Shown here: positions 48,441-61,100 of the stretch, in pieces
Position numbering within the stretch: position 1 is the first letter of the stretch
Layout: each line of letters starts with the position of its first letter
DNA from: CAYTGR01 sp964437445
GTDB lineage: Bacteria; Chloroflexota; Anaerolineae; B4-G1; SLSP01
Direction: 5' to 3'
Length of the DNA: 64,000 nucleotides
Assembly (NCBI GenBank): GCA_964437445.1
Contig: CAYTGR010000025.1
Span: 1 to 64,000 of the forward strand
Translations under genes and position numbers: made by a program
Notes under the pieces: generated by a model
Told to the model about the DNA's origin: nothing
The model's database searches: none
What the model saw: the letters and a program-made list of their open reading frames with translations, nothing else

Positions 48441-48977
48441 TTATCGCTGGTCGGGCAGATCGTCATCCCGGCGACGCTGACGCAGCGACCGCGCCCCGAA
48501 AAGTGCCCCAATCAGCACCAGCAAAAGCAAGCCGGTGGGAGCCAGAGTGGTGAAATATCCAGTCTTGGGGAGATGCAAAGCCTGCATCCGGGGGGTACGG
48601 GTAGGCTGTAGCGTCGGCGTAGCAGTCGTCGCAGCGGCCGTGACCTCGGGTGCTACCGCCGGCGGCGCTGTCTGCTGCGTGGGTTCTTGTGTCGGCTCCT
48701 GGGTAGGAGTGACAGGTGTCGCGGTAGCGGTAGCGGTGGCGGTCGGGGGCTCCGGGGTTGCCGTGGCAGTCGGCGGTTCCGGGGTCGCCGTGGTGGTTGG
48801 AGCTATTTCCGTCGGAGTTGGCCGCGGCGTATCGGTCACCAGCCCCTCATTCGTCGGCGTAGGTCGTTCCTGGGCCAGCGAGGGTCTGGCCCCGTAGGAG
48901 GGAAGGCTGAGCGCTAACGCCAGCGCCAGCAAGAATAACAGGCAAATTGCCCACCGTACCAGCAACGATTTCGGCAT
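48441..48977 (-). CDS. LPXTG-motif cell-surface protein
   Basis: A 178-aa protein. An N-terminal signal peptide (residues 8-35, ICLLFLLALALALSLPSYG) is followed by about 90 residues that are almost entirely Thr, Pro, Ala, Glu and Gln. The C-terminus reads LHLPKTGYFTTLAPTG, a membrane helix (LLLLVLIGALFGA) and a basic tail RSLRQRRR. This is the canonical LPXTG - hydrophobic - positive-charge signal for sortase. It probably serves as a wall-anchored stalk. GGGGGAG lies before the ATG, and a TTGTGC-18-TACAAT promoter is upstream. Confidence 0.88.
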   Translation of the reverse strand: MPKSLLVRWAICLLFLLALALALSLPSYGARPSLAQERPTPTNEGLVTDTPRPTPTEIAPTTTATPEPPTATATPEPPTATATATATPVTPTQEPTQEPTQQTAPPAVAPEVTAAATTATPTLQPTRTPRMQALHLPKTGYFTTLAPTGLLLLVLIGALFGARSLRQRRRDDDLPDQR

Positions 48978-49010
48978 GGTGCTCCCCCTTGTGCAGCAAT
49001 TATCCTCTTT

Positions 49011-49040
49011 ATTGTACTCCGAAAATTAGAATTTGCACAA
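49011..49040 (-). promoter_or_regulatory. Promoter of the LPXTG-protein gene
   Basis: On the minus strand, TTGTGC (49035-49040), 18 nt, TACAAT (49011-49016), 34 nt before the ATG. Confidence 0.6.
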
Positions 49041-49072
49041 CCAACCCCCACGCAGCCACGCATTGAAAGGGA

Positions 49073-49107
49073 GGGTTTGCAGATGAGCTATGCCCATCTG
49101 CAAACCC
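49073..49107 (-). terminator. Hairpin at the end of the giant gene (terminator-like)
   Basis: A perfect 13-bp stem (GGGTTTGCAGATG with its complement, 9-nt loop), extendable with a bulge into flanking GGGAG/CTCCC, begins 18 nt after the stop of the giant gene. The sequence after it on the minus strand has only short T-runs, so termination is possible but not certain. Confidence 0.6.
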
Positions 49108-49124
49108 CTCTCCCAGAATGCCAG

Positions 49125-52100
49125 CTACGGCAGCGGAGTGGGCGTCGGCCGCGGGCCGTAGAGCGGTGGCGGCGTCGGGCCACTGCCCTGCAGTCCCGTC
49201 AGGCCGGTCACGTTCACCGGCTGGGGGCCGTAGATGTTGTTGCCCTCATTGCTTTCCCGCACCGTGTTATCCGTGTCCGCCTGGACGTAGACGTTGTGCA
49301 ACCCGGTTGTGAAGGTGTAAACACCGGTCAACGTCCGGCTCTGGCCCACGCCGAACCAGGCTCCCTGCGCTCCCCAGGAGAGATCGCCGTTCAGGGTCAA
49401 CTGCGGCACACGATCTACGTAAAAGTCTACGTAGAAGTTATTGCCCACCGTTACCGCCCGGTTCCCGACGTTCGCCACCGTGACCGATACGGTCACCGGC
49501 TGCCCGGCTAACGGCGTAGCCGAGAAGGTCAGGCCGGCGATAGTCAGATCTGGCCCGTCAGGTGAGAAGTTGCGCAGCACCAACGGCAGATAGACGAAGC
49601 GCGGCGGCGGGCCAACCACCGTGACGGTGTTCGTAGCGGTGGCGGACAGGCTGCTCTGCGCCTGCGACGTGGCCGTGATCGCCAGAGTTGCTACCGTGCC
49701 GCTGACGGCACCGGCGGGCACAGTGAGCGAGATCGTGACCGGCTGCGCGGCCCCAAAGCCCACCGCCAGCGGCGGGACGGGTGCGACCGGCCAGCCCTGG
49801 CTGGAGGCCGCCTGGAAGGTAATGACGTCCGGCCCGTTGCCGGTATTGGTCACGATATGGGTGAAAGCGACCACCGAGCCGGGCGTCGTTGTAACGGCGC
49901 GCCCCGCCGAGAGCGCCACGCCGGGCTGGTGAATCGCCCCTGTTGCGTCGGTGACGACCGCATAGACCGCCGGGCTGAACGCAGAAGTCGCCGTCAGCCA
50001 GGCCGTATCCGTCAGACCGCCGGTTCCCAGCGGGACAGTGACCGTTACGACAAGAGCTGTCCCCTGCTGCGCTCCCAGGGTGACGGTGAAGGGCGCTGGC
50101 GGTGTCAACGTCCAACCACTGCGGTGGGTGATGGTGAAGGTATCCAGCCCATCGCCGCTGTTCGTCAGCCAGTGCGTGTAGGTAATCCAGGTGCCGGGAT
50201 CGGTGCGGCCCACTTGATCGGGCACGAAGATCACGCCCGGATGCTGGCCGACCGTCGTCACATCGGTAGCGGTGTCGGCTTTCGTCGGATCGGCCTGCGA
50301 GCGCGCCGTGACCACGGTAGTATCTACCGTATTATCCACCGCCGTCGGCGGGACGGTCACCACGACGGTGATCCAGGCCGACGCGCCCGGCCCCAGGGCC
50401 ACCGGACCAGCCGGTGTGAGGGCCGCCCAGCCCTGGCTACTGGTGAAACTCAGGTTAAACGTATCGGCGCTGTTGCCGGTGTTGGTCAACTGGTGCGTGT
50501 AGGTCACTACCGTGCCCGGCGCCGTGTTCTGGCTGCGGTCCGGCTCCAACAGGAGGCCGGCGACCTGTCGGACGGTGGTCGTGTCCTGGGCGGACGCCGC
50601 TTGGCCGGGGGCGGCCCAGGAAGTAGCGGTGGCGGTGGCAATTGCCACCGTGCCGCTGAGCGCGCCCGCCGGGACAGTCACCGTGACGGTCACGATGGCT
50701 GTGCCGCCGGCCGGCAATGTGACTTGCGCCGGGACAACGGCTACCGCCCAGGGCGCTCCCTGGTCCAACGTAACCGTCAACGTAAAGGTGTCAATGCCGT
50801 TGCCGGTGTTGGTCAGCGTGTGCGTGTAGACGGCGGCGGTACCGGGATCAGCGAGCGCCGCGCGGTCTGGCACCAGTTGCACGCCCACCGTGCGGGTCAC
50901 GGTGGTGGTGTCGGTCGCCACGTCCGAGACCGTCGGCCTGACCGTGGAGGTGGCCCGCAGCGTAGTGACATCTACCAGGCCACCGCTGCCGGCCGGGATC
51001 CAGATCGCCGCCGTCACCGGGGCGGTCGCCCCCGCGCCCAGCGCCACGCTCGCCGGCTGGAGGTTCACCGTCCAGCCCTGGCTGCTCTGGTAGGAGAGGT
51101 TAAAGGTATCCGGCCCATCCCCCTCGTTGGTGAGGGTGTGGGTGTAGGTGATCCAGGTGCCGGGATAGCCGGCACCGGTCCGGTTAGGCTCCAACGCTAC
51201 CTGGACGATTTGCTGGACCGTTGTGGTATCCACGACCGCGGCCTGCACGCCCGGGTTCTCCATCAGCGTTGCCGTGACCACCGTCCGGTCTACTTGTAGC
51301 GCCGTGCCAGACGGTACAGTGATGGTGACCACGACCGGCACCGCCTGGCCGGCCGCCAGCACAAGCGGGCCGGACGGCACCACCACGGTCGGCCACCCCC
51401 GGCTGCCGGTGTAAGTCAACGTCACAGTGCGCGCTACGTTGCCCGCGTTGCTGAGCGTGTGGGTATATGTGACGACCGTGTTAGCGTTGGTATCCCGCGC
51501 CTGGTCGGGGTAGAACCAGAGCGCCTCCCACAGCTGGACATTGGTCGTATCGGTGACAGCCGCGGTGACGGTCGGGCTGGTCTGCGAGGTGGCCGTAATC
51601 TGGGTCACGTCACTCAGGCCGCCACTGCCCGCCGGGATGGTCACGGTGACGGTGAGCAGCGCCACCTGTCCCGGTCCCAACAGCACCGGCCCGGACGGCG
51701 TCAATCCACTCCAGCCGGCACTGCTGGTCTGTACCAGCGCAAACGTATCGGTGAAGTTGCCGGTGTTCGTCAGCCGGTGCGTGTAAACCACCTGCGGTTG
51801 GGTGGTCACCGTCTGGCTGTAGTCGGGCGTCAACGCCACGCCCCAGACCCGGCGCACGGTCGTCGTATCGGTCACCGCCGCCGTGAGCGTCGGGCCGCCC
51901 CACGAAGAAGCCGTGAGCCGGACCGTGTGGACGGTATCGCTGAACGTTCCGGCCGGGACGTACACCGCCACACTGAGCGTTTGGGTCTGCCCATAGCCCA
52001 CACTCACCGGGGAAGGCGGTGTGAGCATCACCGTCCACCCAGGCATACTTTGCACCGTCAGGGTGTAGGTATCGGGACCGTCACCGGTGTTGGTCAGCGT

Positions 52101-55100
52101 GTGCGTGTAGGTGATCCAGGTGCCAGGATATGCCAGGCCGGTGCGGTCTGGCGCTAAGGCCAGCCCGGGCTGTAAGCGGACCTGAGTGATGTCGGTCGCC
52201 GTATCAAAGACGCCGACCCCGCGGCTGGAGGTGGCCGTGATGACGGTCGTATCCACCAGGCCGCCGCTCCCCACCGCCGGCACAACGACGCGCACCTGCA
52301 CGGTCGCCGTCGCTCCCTCATTCAGGGAGACCACTGCCGGGGTCAACAGAGTCGCCCACCCCTGGCTGCTGGAAAGCGTGAGGGTGAAAACGTCCTGGAA
52401 GTCACCGATGTTGGTCAGCGTGTGCGTGTAGGTGATGGCCACCCCTTTATCCACTAACTGCGTATAGTCCGGCTCCAGGGCTACCCCCGGCAAGATCGGA
52501 TACTCGTAAGCGCCGATATCCACCCGGTTGCCCTGCAAGCGGGACTGGTTGGCATAATCCAGCGGCATGACCGCCAGCGGGGTGGCCGGATCACCTCTTT
52601 CGCGGGCCGGCGAGCTCCGTTGCAGGCGCAGATCGGGCGGGTCAGCCGCCGGCGCTACCAGCAGCGGATCCACGTCCACCAGGCTGTTGGCGCCAGGCGG
52701 GAGGAGGCTGTTGGTATGGGTCGTGACGTTCTGCCAGTAGAGGTTGTAATCGGCCGCGCCGCCGTTCTCAGCGACCAGCGCCGCGCCGCTCTCACCATTA
52801 TGGTTGTTCGCCACGATGGTATTGGTCACCACCAGCGCTCCATGGATGGCATAGAAAGCCCCGCCCATATTGCTGGCCCGATTGTTGTAGAAGGTGTTGT
52901 TCAGCAACGTGACCGTGCCGCTGACATACCCACCGCCGCCCAGGCCGCCGGTAGGCCCGCTGACGGTGTTGCTGTAGAAGAGGCTGTTCTGGATCCAGAC
53001 CGGACCGCCGCCGGCATAGAGGCCGCCCCCGACGGTTGCCTGCCCGTCGCTCAGCCGCACCGCGTTGAGCCAGAGCGGGCCGCCGGCATGATAGAGGTTG
53101 CCGCCCGCGTCCTCGCCGGTCGGACCGCCGTGCAGGCCACTCGCCGAGCCGCCGGTCAGGGCCAACCGGTCTAAGGTCACCGAGACGCCCGCTGTGACGA
53201 AAATCGCCCGCCCCTGCGTCGGAGAGAGGACCGTAGTCTGCGAGATATGGTTGGGCGGCGTCTCGTTCCAGTTGGCCTTATCGTAGCCGCCCTGGAGCAC
53301 CACCGGCTTGTTGACGAAAGCCAGCTGGGTCACCGTGATCCCCTGATACGACACGCTGTAGGTCTCGGTGTAAGTGCCGCGCGCGATCTTGATCAGATCG
53401 CCGGTCGCCGCCTGCGCTAACGCCTGCGGCAAGGTGCGGCAGGCCGCGATATCCGGTTGCGTACAGTTATTGTCCCGGTAGTCCACCGCCAGCGGGTCAG
53501 GATTGCTGATGCGCTCATCCACCAGCGAATCCTGCCCATCGGTAGCGACGTAGCGCGTGCCCACCGTGTAGCTGATGAAAGTACTATCAGCGACCCCCCG
53601 GATTGTGCCCGCCTCCGACTGTGCCATGGCGTTTGTCACATCCACCAGCCCGCCGGCCGCCTCCGGCTTAACGGTCACGCTCATGACAAACGAAGCACTC
53701 TGCCCGGGTCCTAAGGTGACCTCCGGCGGCTGCGGTTGAGCGATCGCCCCGACCGCGTAGAAACCGGCCCTGGGGTAAAGCGTGTAGGTGTCGGTAATAT
53801 TGCCCAGGTTGGTCAGGACATGCGTGTAGGTGATCGTCTGACCGGGCAAGGCCGCGCCCACGTGGTCGGGCGCAATGACGAAGTCGCGGACCTCTTTAAT
53901 GCGGACCACGGCGGGCGGGCTCTCGATCCCCAGGGGCGCGCCAATGCAGGAAGCGGCCGTCGCCGAGAGCGAGATGGTATCGGTGACTGAAGCGAAGGTC
54001 CCCATAGGCACAGTGGCGCTCACCACAATGTACACTACCTGGCCCGGCATGTAGACCGAGGGACCAATGTCCACACGGGCACTGCGCCGGTCGAGCGCGA
54101 TGGAAATGTTACCTCCGTTGATAATCCGGTCAATGACCGCCCACCCCTGTTGGCTGCGCAAGGTGAGGGTGACACTTTCGGTATAACCGGTGCCGGGGCC
54201 CAGCGAGGTATCCGAATCCAGGACATTAAACCACCGCTCGCTGCTGTTTTTCAGAGTGAAGGTAAAAGGCACCGTCACCGGCGGCTCCACCAACCACTCC
54301 GGGGGCTGCGGCGTATTCACCCATTCCAACAACCGTCTGCCCACCCCGTACTCTTCCACCCCCATATCCTTGGCGCAGAGCTGCGGCCGGGGATTGTTGG
54401 CCGTATCATACCCGATGCTGGAAGCAGCGTTGGGCACGGCATCAATCGCCGGCGAATCCAGGCTCAATGAGCCGTAGAGGGTAAAGGCCGGATTACCCAC
54501 CAGGTTGCCCTCGCCCTCCACTACCCCCGCGTAATCGTTGATCCAGCGCAGGGTATAGGCCACCGCCACAGCCGGGCTGCCATAGATACCGCTGCCCGCC
54601 GTACCGGCGCTATTGCTGGCGACGATACAGGCGCTGATGACCGTGCCTGAGCCCAGGCTGTAAACTCCGCCCCCGCTGTTAGTGGCCGAATTGTTTCGGA
54701 GGGTGGCATGGTAGAGCTGCGTATCGCTGCGGGCATTGTAGAGGCCCGCGCCGTTTTGCGCCAGGTTGGTGGCCAGGGTCAGGTTGATGAACTCCGCGCT
54801 GCCGCCACTCGCCAGATAGATACCACCGCCATTCTCTGACGCCTGGTTGAGGCTCACGCCCTCATTGATGATTGAGAACTCGCCGCCAGCGTCATAGATG
54901 CCGCCGCCCTGATAAGCTCGGTTTTTCGTGATATCAGCACCGGTAAGATGAACGGTGCTACCGCTGGCGTTGTAGACGCCACCGCCCAGCCCGGTAGCCG
55001 TGTTGCTGTAAGCGCCCACCCCCCAGAGTATGACATGACTGCCACTGCCATTGTAGATCCCGCCACCGTTACCCGTAGCCACGCTGTTGTAGATTTCACC

Positions 55101-58100
55101 GTATTCCAGGCGCGCCCAGGTGTTATCCGCGACATAAACACCGCCACCGTCGCCGCCCCGGCCACGGGTGTAGTCCATGCGTGAGAGCGTCACGTCATAG
55201 GTACCACCGCCGTGAGAGACAGCGATGTAAACGACCCGGTCCTGGTCCAACGCATCAATCGTGGTCGCCACATAATCCTCACCCCTATCGGTCCTGGTCT
55301 GGCGCGAGAAATCCTTGAGCCAGGAGCCGGAGATCGTCAGCCGCTTATCAATGGTCACGCTCTCCTCACAACGTCCGATGGCGACCTGGATGGTATCTCC
55401 GGCCTCCGCCGCGTTCACGGCATCGCCGATCCGTCCGTAGATCTGTTGGGTGCGCGCCAGCCGGGCCAGACAGGCATTAAACTCGTCGGCTCCAATGTCG
55501 GAGGTCTGGTTGATCGGGCGCGGGTCGTCGTCCATGTCGCGCGTGACAGCGGTCAGGGTCTGCCCCACATCAATCAGTGGGGAGCGATCTTGTAGATGGA
55601 AATCCTCAGTGCCGGGAGTTTCCACATCGTCCACCGGGCCAACGTAAAGTGGCTCCAGATTCAGGTTGTGCGTGCCGGTCAGGATTCCGCCCGCGACCTG
55701 TACTTCGGCAGGATCGGGCCAGTAATCGTTATAGCCCAACGTCCCGACGCTGCCGTAGATCGCGGAGCCTTGATCAGCCTCGTTGGTATCAAAGATCGTA
55801 TTGGTGATGGCAACGGTGCCCCCGGCAATGTAAACGCCACCGCCCACGTCGTATGCCTGGTTCGAGTAAAGGGTATTGTGCAGGAAAGCGGCCGTCCCGC
55901 CTGCCACATACAGCCCTCCCCCCTGCTCAGTAGCAAGGTTGTGGTAAAGGAGGTTGTTCCAATAAGCGGCGGTACCGCCCGCGTGGTAGAGCGCGCCACC
56001 TTTGGGCGCCTGGTTGCCATAAAAACGGTTGCCCAGATCTAACAGCGGGGTGCCGGTCCCATTGTAGAAACCGCCGCCTTCCAACGTGGCCGTGTTACTG
56101 AAGATCTGACTGCCCAGCAAGCGGAGCTGGCCCCCGCCGTTCGCTACCCCGCCGCCGCGCTGCGCCTGGTTACCGCTGAGACTGCTTTGAAGCAGCGTAA
56201 AGTCGTTGGCCGCCACAAAGACCGCTCCCCCTTGCTGACCGGCGCTGTTGTTGCTCAGCTCGCTCAACGTCAAGGTCAGCCCCTGTCCATTGCTGAAGAG
56301 TGCCCCCCCATAGGTTGCCGTGTTACTGAAGAAGTGCCAGGCTCCCAGCAGGCCGCCGAGGCCATGATAGTAGAGCGCGCCGCCCGCATCTGCCCCGCCG
56401 GGACCGCCGCCCAGCCCCGCCGCCGTACCATTGCGCAGTATAAAATCATCCGCCGTGATGACCGTGGTACCGGTCACCAGCACGGCGCGGCCCAACCCCT
56501 GCGGATCCAACGTGGTGGGGACAAACGGGTAAGAGCGTGAAAAACCACCCCACTGGCTGTTGAGGGTGTACCCCCCGCGCAGCCAGACGCTATGGGTGAC
56601 ATGCACGGTTTGACTGATGATCTGCCCGTCGTTGTTCCAGGGATGGACGCCCCGGCAGGGGTAATCCGAAGTAACCAGAATTTCATCGCCCGGCTGGCTG
56701 AAATTGATCGCCCACTGGAGATTGCCGTAGATCACGCCGGTCCGCACGATCTGGGCCACACAGCTGGGCCGCTCGTCCGCGCCGATGTCAAAGCCCTGGT
56801 CGCCGGGGCGGTAATCCCCCTCAAAGTCGTGGTAAAGCGTCACGGCCGGATCACCCCGGTCCAGCAACGGCGAGGTATCCAGCAGGTGGAAATTACCGGT
56901 CGCCACGTTGACCAGCTGCGGCTCTACCGCCAGGCTGTGAGCACCGGCGGTCGCACTGCCACCGTAGCCGTTCGTCGCCGGGAAGACGTCGTTGTAATCT
57001 GGCGTGAAGGCCACCGTGCTGTAAATCGCCCGGCCGGCGGCCGTTGCCGTGTTGCTCAGGAAGAGCGTGTTGACCACCCAGGGCGTGGCGTTAACGGTGT
57101 AGAAACCGCCGCCGTTCGTTGCCGTGTTGGAGTAGACCACGTTATGCCAGAACGTCAGCCCGCTCCCGGCGTTATAGGCCGCGCCGCCGTTTGCCGCCCG
57201 GTTACTCTCAAGCACGTTGTTCTGCACAAACGTGGTGCCGCTGGCATGGTAGACGCCACCGCCGCCGGCGCTGGCCGTGTTGGCCCGCAGCTCGTTGCTA
57301 TCCACCGTCACCATACCGCCCGCATTGTAGACCACGGCGCCATTTTGCGCACTGTTGTTGAAGAACCGGTTATGATTTTCCAGCGTCGTGGTCCCTGAAA
57401 ACGCATAGAGGACGCCGCCCAACGTCGCCGCGTTGTTGTAGAAGACCGATTGCGTCACCGTCAGCACGCCGCGCCCGACAAAGAGCGCGCCACCGTTATC
57501 GGCGAAACCGCCACGCAGGTGCAGCCCATCCACAGTGACCCTCGCCGTGCCGGTGATGTAGAGAACGCGCCCTAAGCCAAGTGCATCCAGCGTCGTCGTG
57601 TAGAGCGCCGGGTCTGACAGCGTCCAATCCGTCACCGTGTAGCCGCCCTGCAGCCCTAACGATTTGGTCAGATAGCCCGCCTGGCTGAGCACCTGCCCCC
57701 CCTCCACCATCGGGTTCACGCCAGGGCAGGTCCCGGCAATCCGCAGCACGTCAGTTAGCCCCTTAGCCGCCCGGATGGCGACCTGCAGGTTACCATAGGT
57801 GGGCGGCAAGCCGTTCACGCGGATGTAGCAGGTCCCCAGCTCATCCGCGCCGATGTCAAACCCCTGATTGGAGGGGCGCGGCGTCTCGTCAATGTCCACC
57901 AGAATCGGGCTGAGCGGATCGGCGCGATCCTCCACCGGCGAGCCCGGGGTCAGCCGCAGGAAATTCAGCGCCGCTGGATCCTGGGAGGCAAACGCCGGAT
58001 TCACGGTCAGGTTCCCCACGCCGTCGCCAGCGACCAGATTGCCGCCGTAACCGTTATTCCAGAGGTCGTTGTAATTGAAGCGCGGATCGGCATTGGCCGA

Positions 58101-61100
58101 ATAGATGCCGCTGCCGCTCGCCGCCGTGTTGCTAACGATGAGGGTGCTGTTGATAACCGGTGTTGTGACCGCGGCGTCGTGGTAGATCCCGCCCCCCTGT
58201 CCGGTCGCCCGGTTGGCATAGAAGGTCGTGTGGCGCACCGCCAATCCGCTCCCGGCCAGGTTGTAGAGGCCGCCGCCGTCCGTCGCTGTGTTGTAAGCCA
58301 CCAGGGTATTGACAACCGTGAGGACACCGGTCGCCGGGGCGTAGAGGCCACCGCCGCTCGTTGCCGTGTTGCTGAAGACCTCGCTGCGGTGGACAAAAGC
58401 CGCGCCGCCGCCCGCGTAGAGGCCACCGCCCAACTGGGCCACGTTCTCTTGCAGCGTGCTCGCTTCCAGCCACAGCTGGCCGTCCGCGACGTAAGCGCCG
58501 CCTCCCTGCTGAGTCGCGGTGTTGCTGATGACCCGCATACGCTCGCCCACGCCCGCCGTGACGAGGGTCAAGGTACCGCTGACGTTAGCGACGCCGCCAC
58601 CGTAGACCGCCCGGCTGGCCTGGATGGTGCTATGCCCGATCACGACCTCACCGCCGTTGTTGTAGAGCGCGCCGCCGATGCCATCCAACCCGGTCGCGTC
58701 GCCGTGGGCCAGTATCAAATTGGAGATCACGACCGTCACTGAGACCTCCCCCGTCCCACTGACCACCAGGACGCGCCCCAAGCTGCGCGCATCCAACGTC
58801 GTGGTGTAGGGGTTGACATAGGGATCGTTGTCAAACCGGGCGTTGTACCCACCCTCCAGCGTCATACTCTTGCTGAGAAAGACCGTCTGGCTGAGCCACA
58901 GTCCATTGACCAGGCGCGGCGTCACTCCCTGGCAGAGGCCGGAGAGTTGAATCGTGTCGGTCTCCACCGCCGTTTCCACTGCCAGCTGGACATTGCCGTA
59001 GATTACGCCGGTGCTCTTGATGCGGGCCAGACAACCGACCAGTTCATCCGCGCCGATATCATACCCCTGGTTAGTAGGACGGATATCACCGTCTATATCG
59101 TCGGTCAACGGCGTCTGGGGATCGGCCTTGTCCACACAAGGAGAGTCATACGCCAAATGCAAATCGCCGGCCGCCGGGTCCACGAAAAGCGGGTCAGCGG
59201 CGAGGGAATGGCTACCCAACGCCACGTTGCTGTCGGGGAAAGTACCAGCACTGTTATGCCAGACATCGTTGTAATCCGCGCTGGGCGGTGTCCCGGCCTG
59301 CCGGTACACCCCGCCGCCCATCGTCGCGGTGTTGGAGACGATAATACTGTTGGAGAGTACCAGCGTGCTGGCGACCCGGTCGTAGAGCGCCCCGCCCGTA
59401 GTCGCCGCCCGGTTGCCGTAAAAGGTCGCATTGATCACCGTCAGCAGGCCGCTCTCGCGGTGCAGACCGCCGCCGGTGCCGGCCGCCGCGGTGCAGCTAT
59501 AAATCATCGTATTCCGCAGTGCGAGCGTCCCGCCGGCCTGGTAAAGCCCGCCGCCAACATTAGCGGTCGCCAGGCCAATGCGCACCCGGTTGAAGACCGG
59601 GGAGCCATTCTGCACGTAGATCCCGCCGCCCTGGGAGGCACTCGTCTGAGAGATCACCAGCTGCTCCACCACCGGCGAGCCGTTGTTGATGTAAAGGCCA
59701 CCACCGCCGCCGGTCGTCGCCGCCGCCTCGGTGATCGTGATTTGCTGCAGGGCCGCCAGCCCCCCCTCCACGTAGATGCCGCCGCCCAGCGCGGCCCGCG
59801 CCTTCTGGATGATCAGCTGCGTCAACGTCGGCGCGGAGCTCCCCTGCACGTAGATGCCGCCACCGACGCCACTGGTCTGCGCATTGCGGATCGTGAAGCC
59901 GCGCACTACCGGCCGGACCCCGGCCGGCACCTGAATGCGCATACCACGCCCGACATTGCCGGCATCAAGGATGGTCGTATTGGGATCCACGCCCGTTGCC
60001 GGCATGATGAAATCGCCGCCCTGCAACGCATAACCGCCCAACAGGTTAATACTCTGGTTGATATCAATGTCCGCATCGGTATAGACCCCCTGGGCCACCA
60101 GGACGGCATCCCCCCAGGCCGTTTGCCGGACAGCGTGGCCGACGGAGCGGCAGGGCTGGATCATCTGGGTACAGTTATTCATACTATCCGTCCCGCTCGT
60201 CGCCACGTAGCGCGTGCCAATGGTCGCATTGGCGGTGGTAGTATCGGTCACCTTAGCCGAAACGCCGGGGAAAATGCGCGAAGTGGCCGTCACCGTCATC
60301 ACGTCAGCCAGGCCGGCTGGTGCGGTTTTGGGCACCACCACCCGGACCACCACAGTGGCCGTCTGGCCCGGCGTCACTGTGATCGGCGTGGTGGGCGTCA
60401 ACAGGATGCCCCATTGTAACGGAGAAGCGATAGAAAGCGCGTAACGATCCGGCGCATCACCGGTGTTGATCAGAGTATGCGTGTAGGTCAGCACCTCGCC
60501 GGGATCCCCGCTCTCGGCGTAGTTAGGGATCAGGCTCACACCCGGGCGGGCCATGATATCCTCCGTCACGTCCAGGGCCACCGGGCTGGTCCGCGAGGTG
60601 GCCGTCAGGAAAGTCCGGTTGTAGAGCGCCGTAATGGTCGGCGGCACCATCACCACCAGCCGGAAGGTCTGGTGCCCGCCGGAAGTCAGGACCACCGTTG
60701 GGCTGATCCCCAACAGCTGCCAGGTCCACCCCTGGTTGTTGACTACCTCCAGGGTGAAAGCGTCAGTCATGGAAAGCGTCTTGCCCAGATTGGTGATGGT
60801 GTGGGTGAAGGTCACGGGGCGGCCGGCCACTTCCCCCAGGGTGTAGAAGATCTGCGGGGGCGCGTCGCTCAGTGCCACCTCGGCAAAGATGAGGCTTTCG
60901 TCGGCCCCTACGTCGGGACGGGTTCCCTGGGGGCGCGGATCGGCCTCAAAGTCAGCCGCTAACGGCAGGGCCGGATCGCCGGCGTTGATCTGCGCCGAGG
61001 TCAGGGTCAGGTGAAAATCGCCGTTGGCGGCGTCCACAAAGCCGGGCGCGACGGAAAAGTCCGTGGCACCAGGGGTCACGCTGCCATAGTTGGGATCGCC

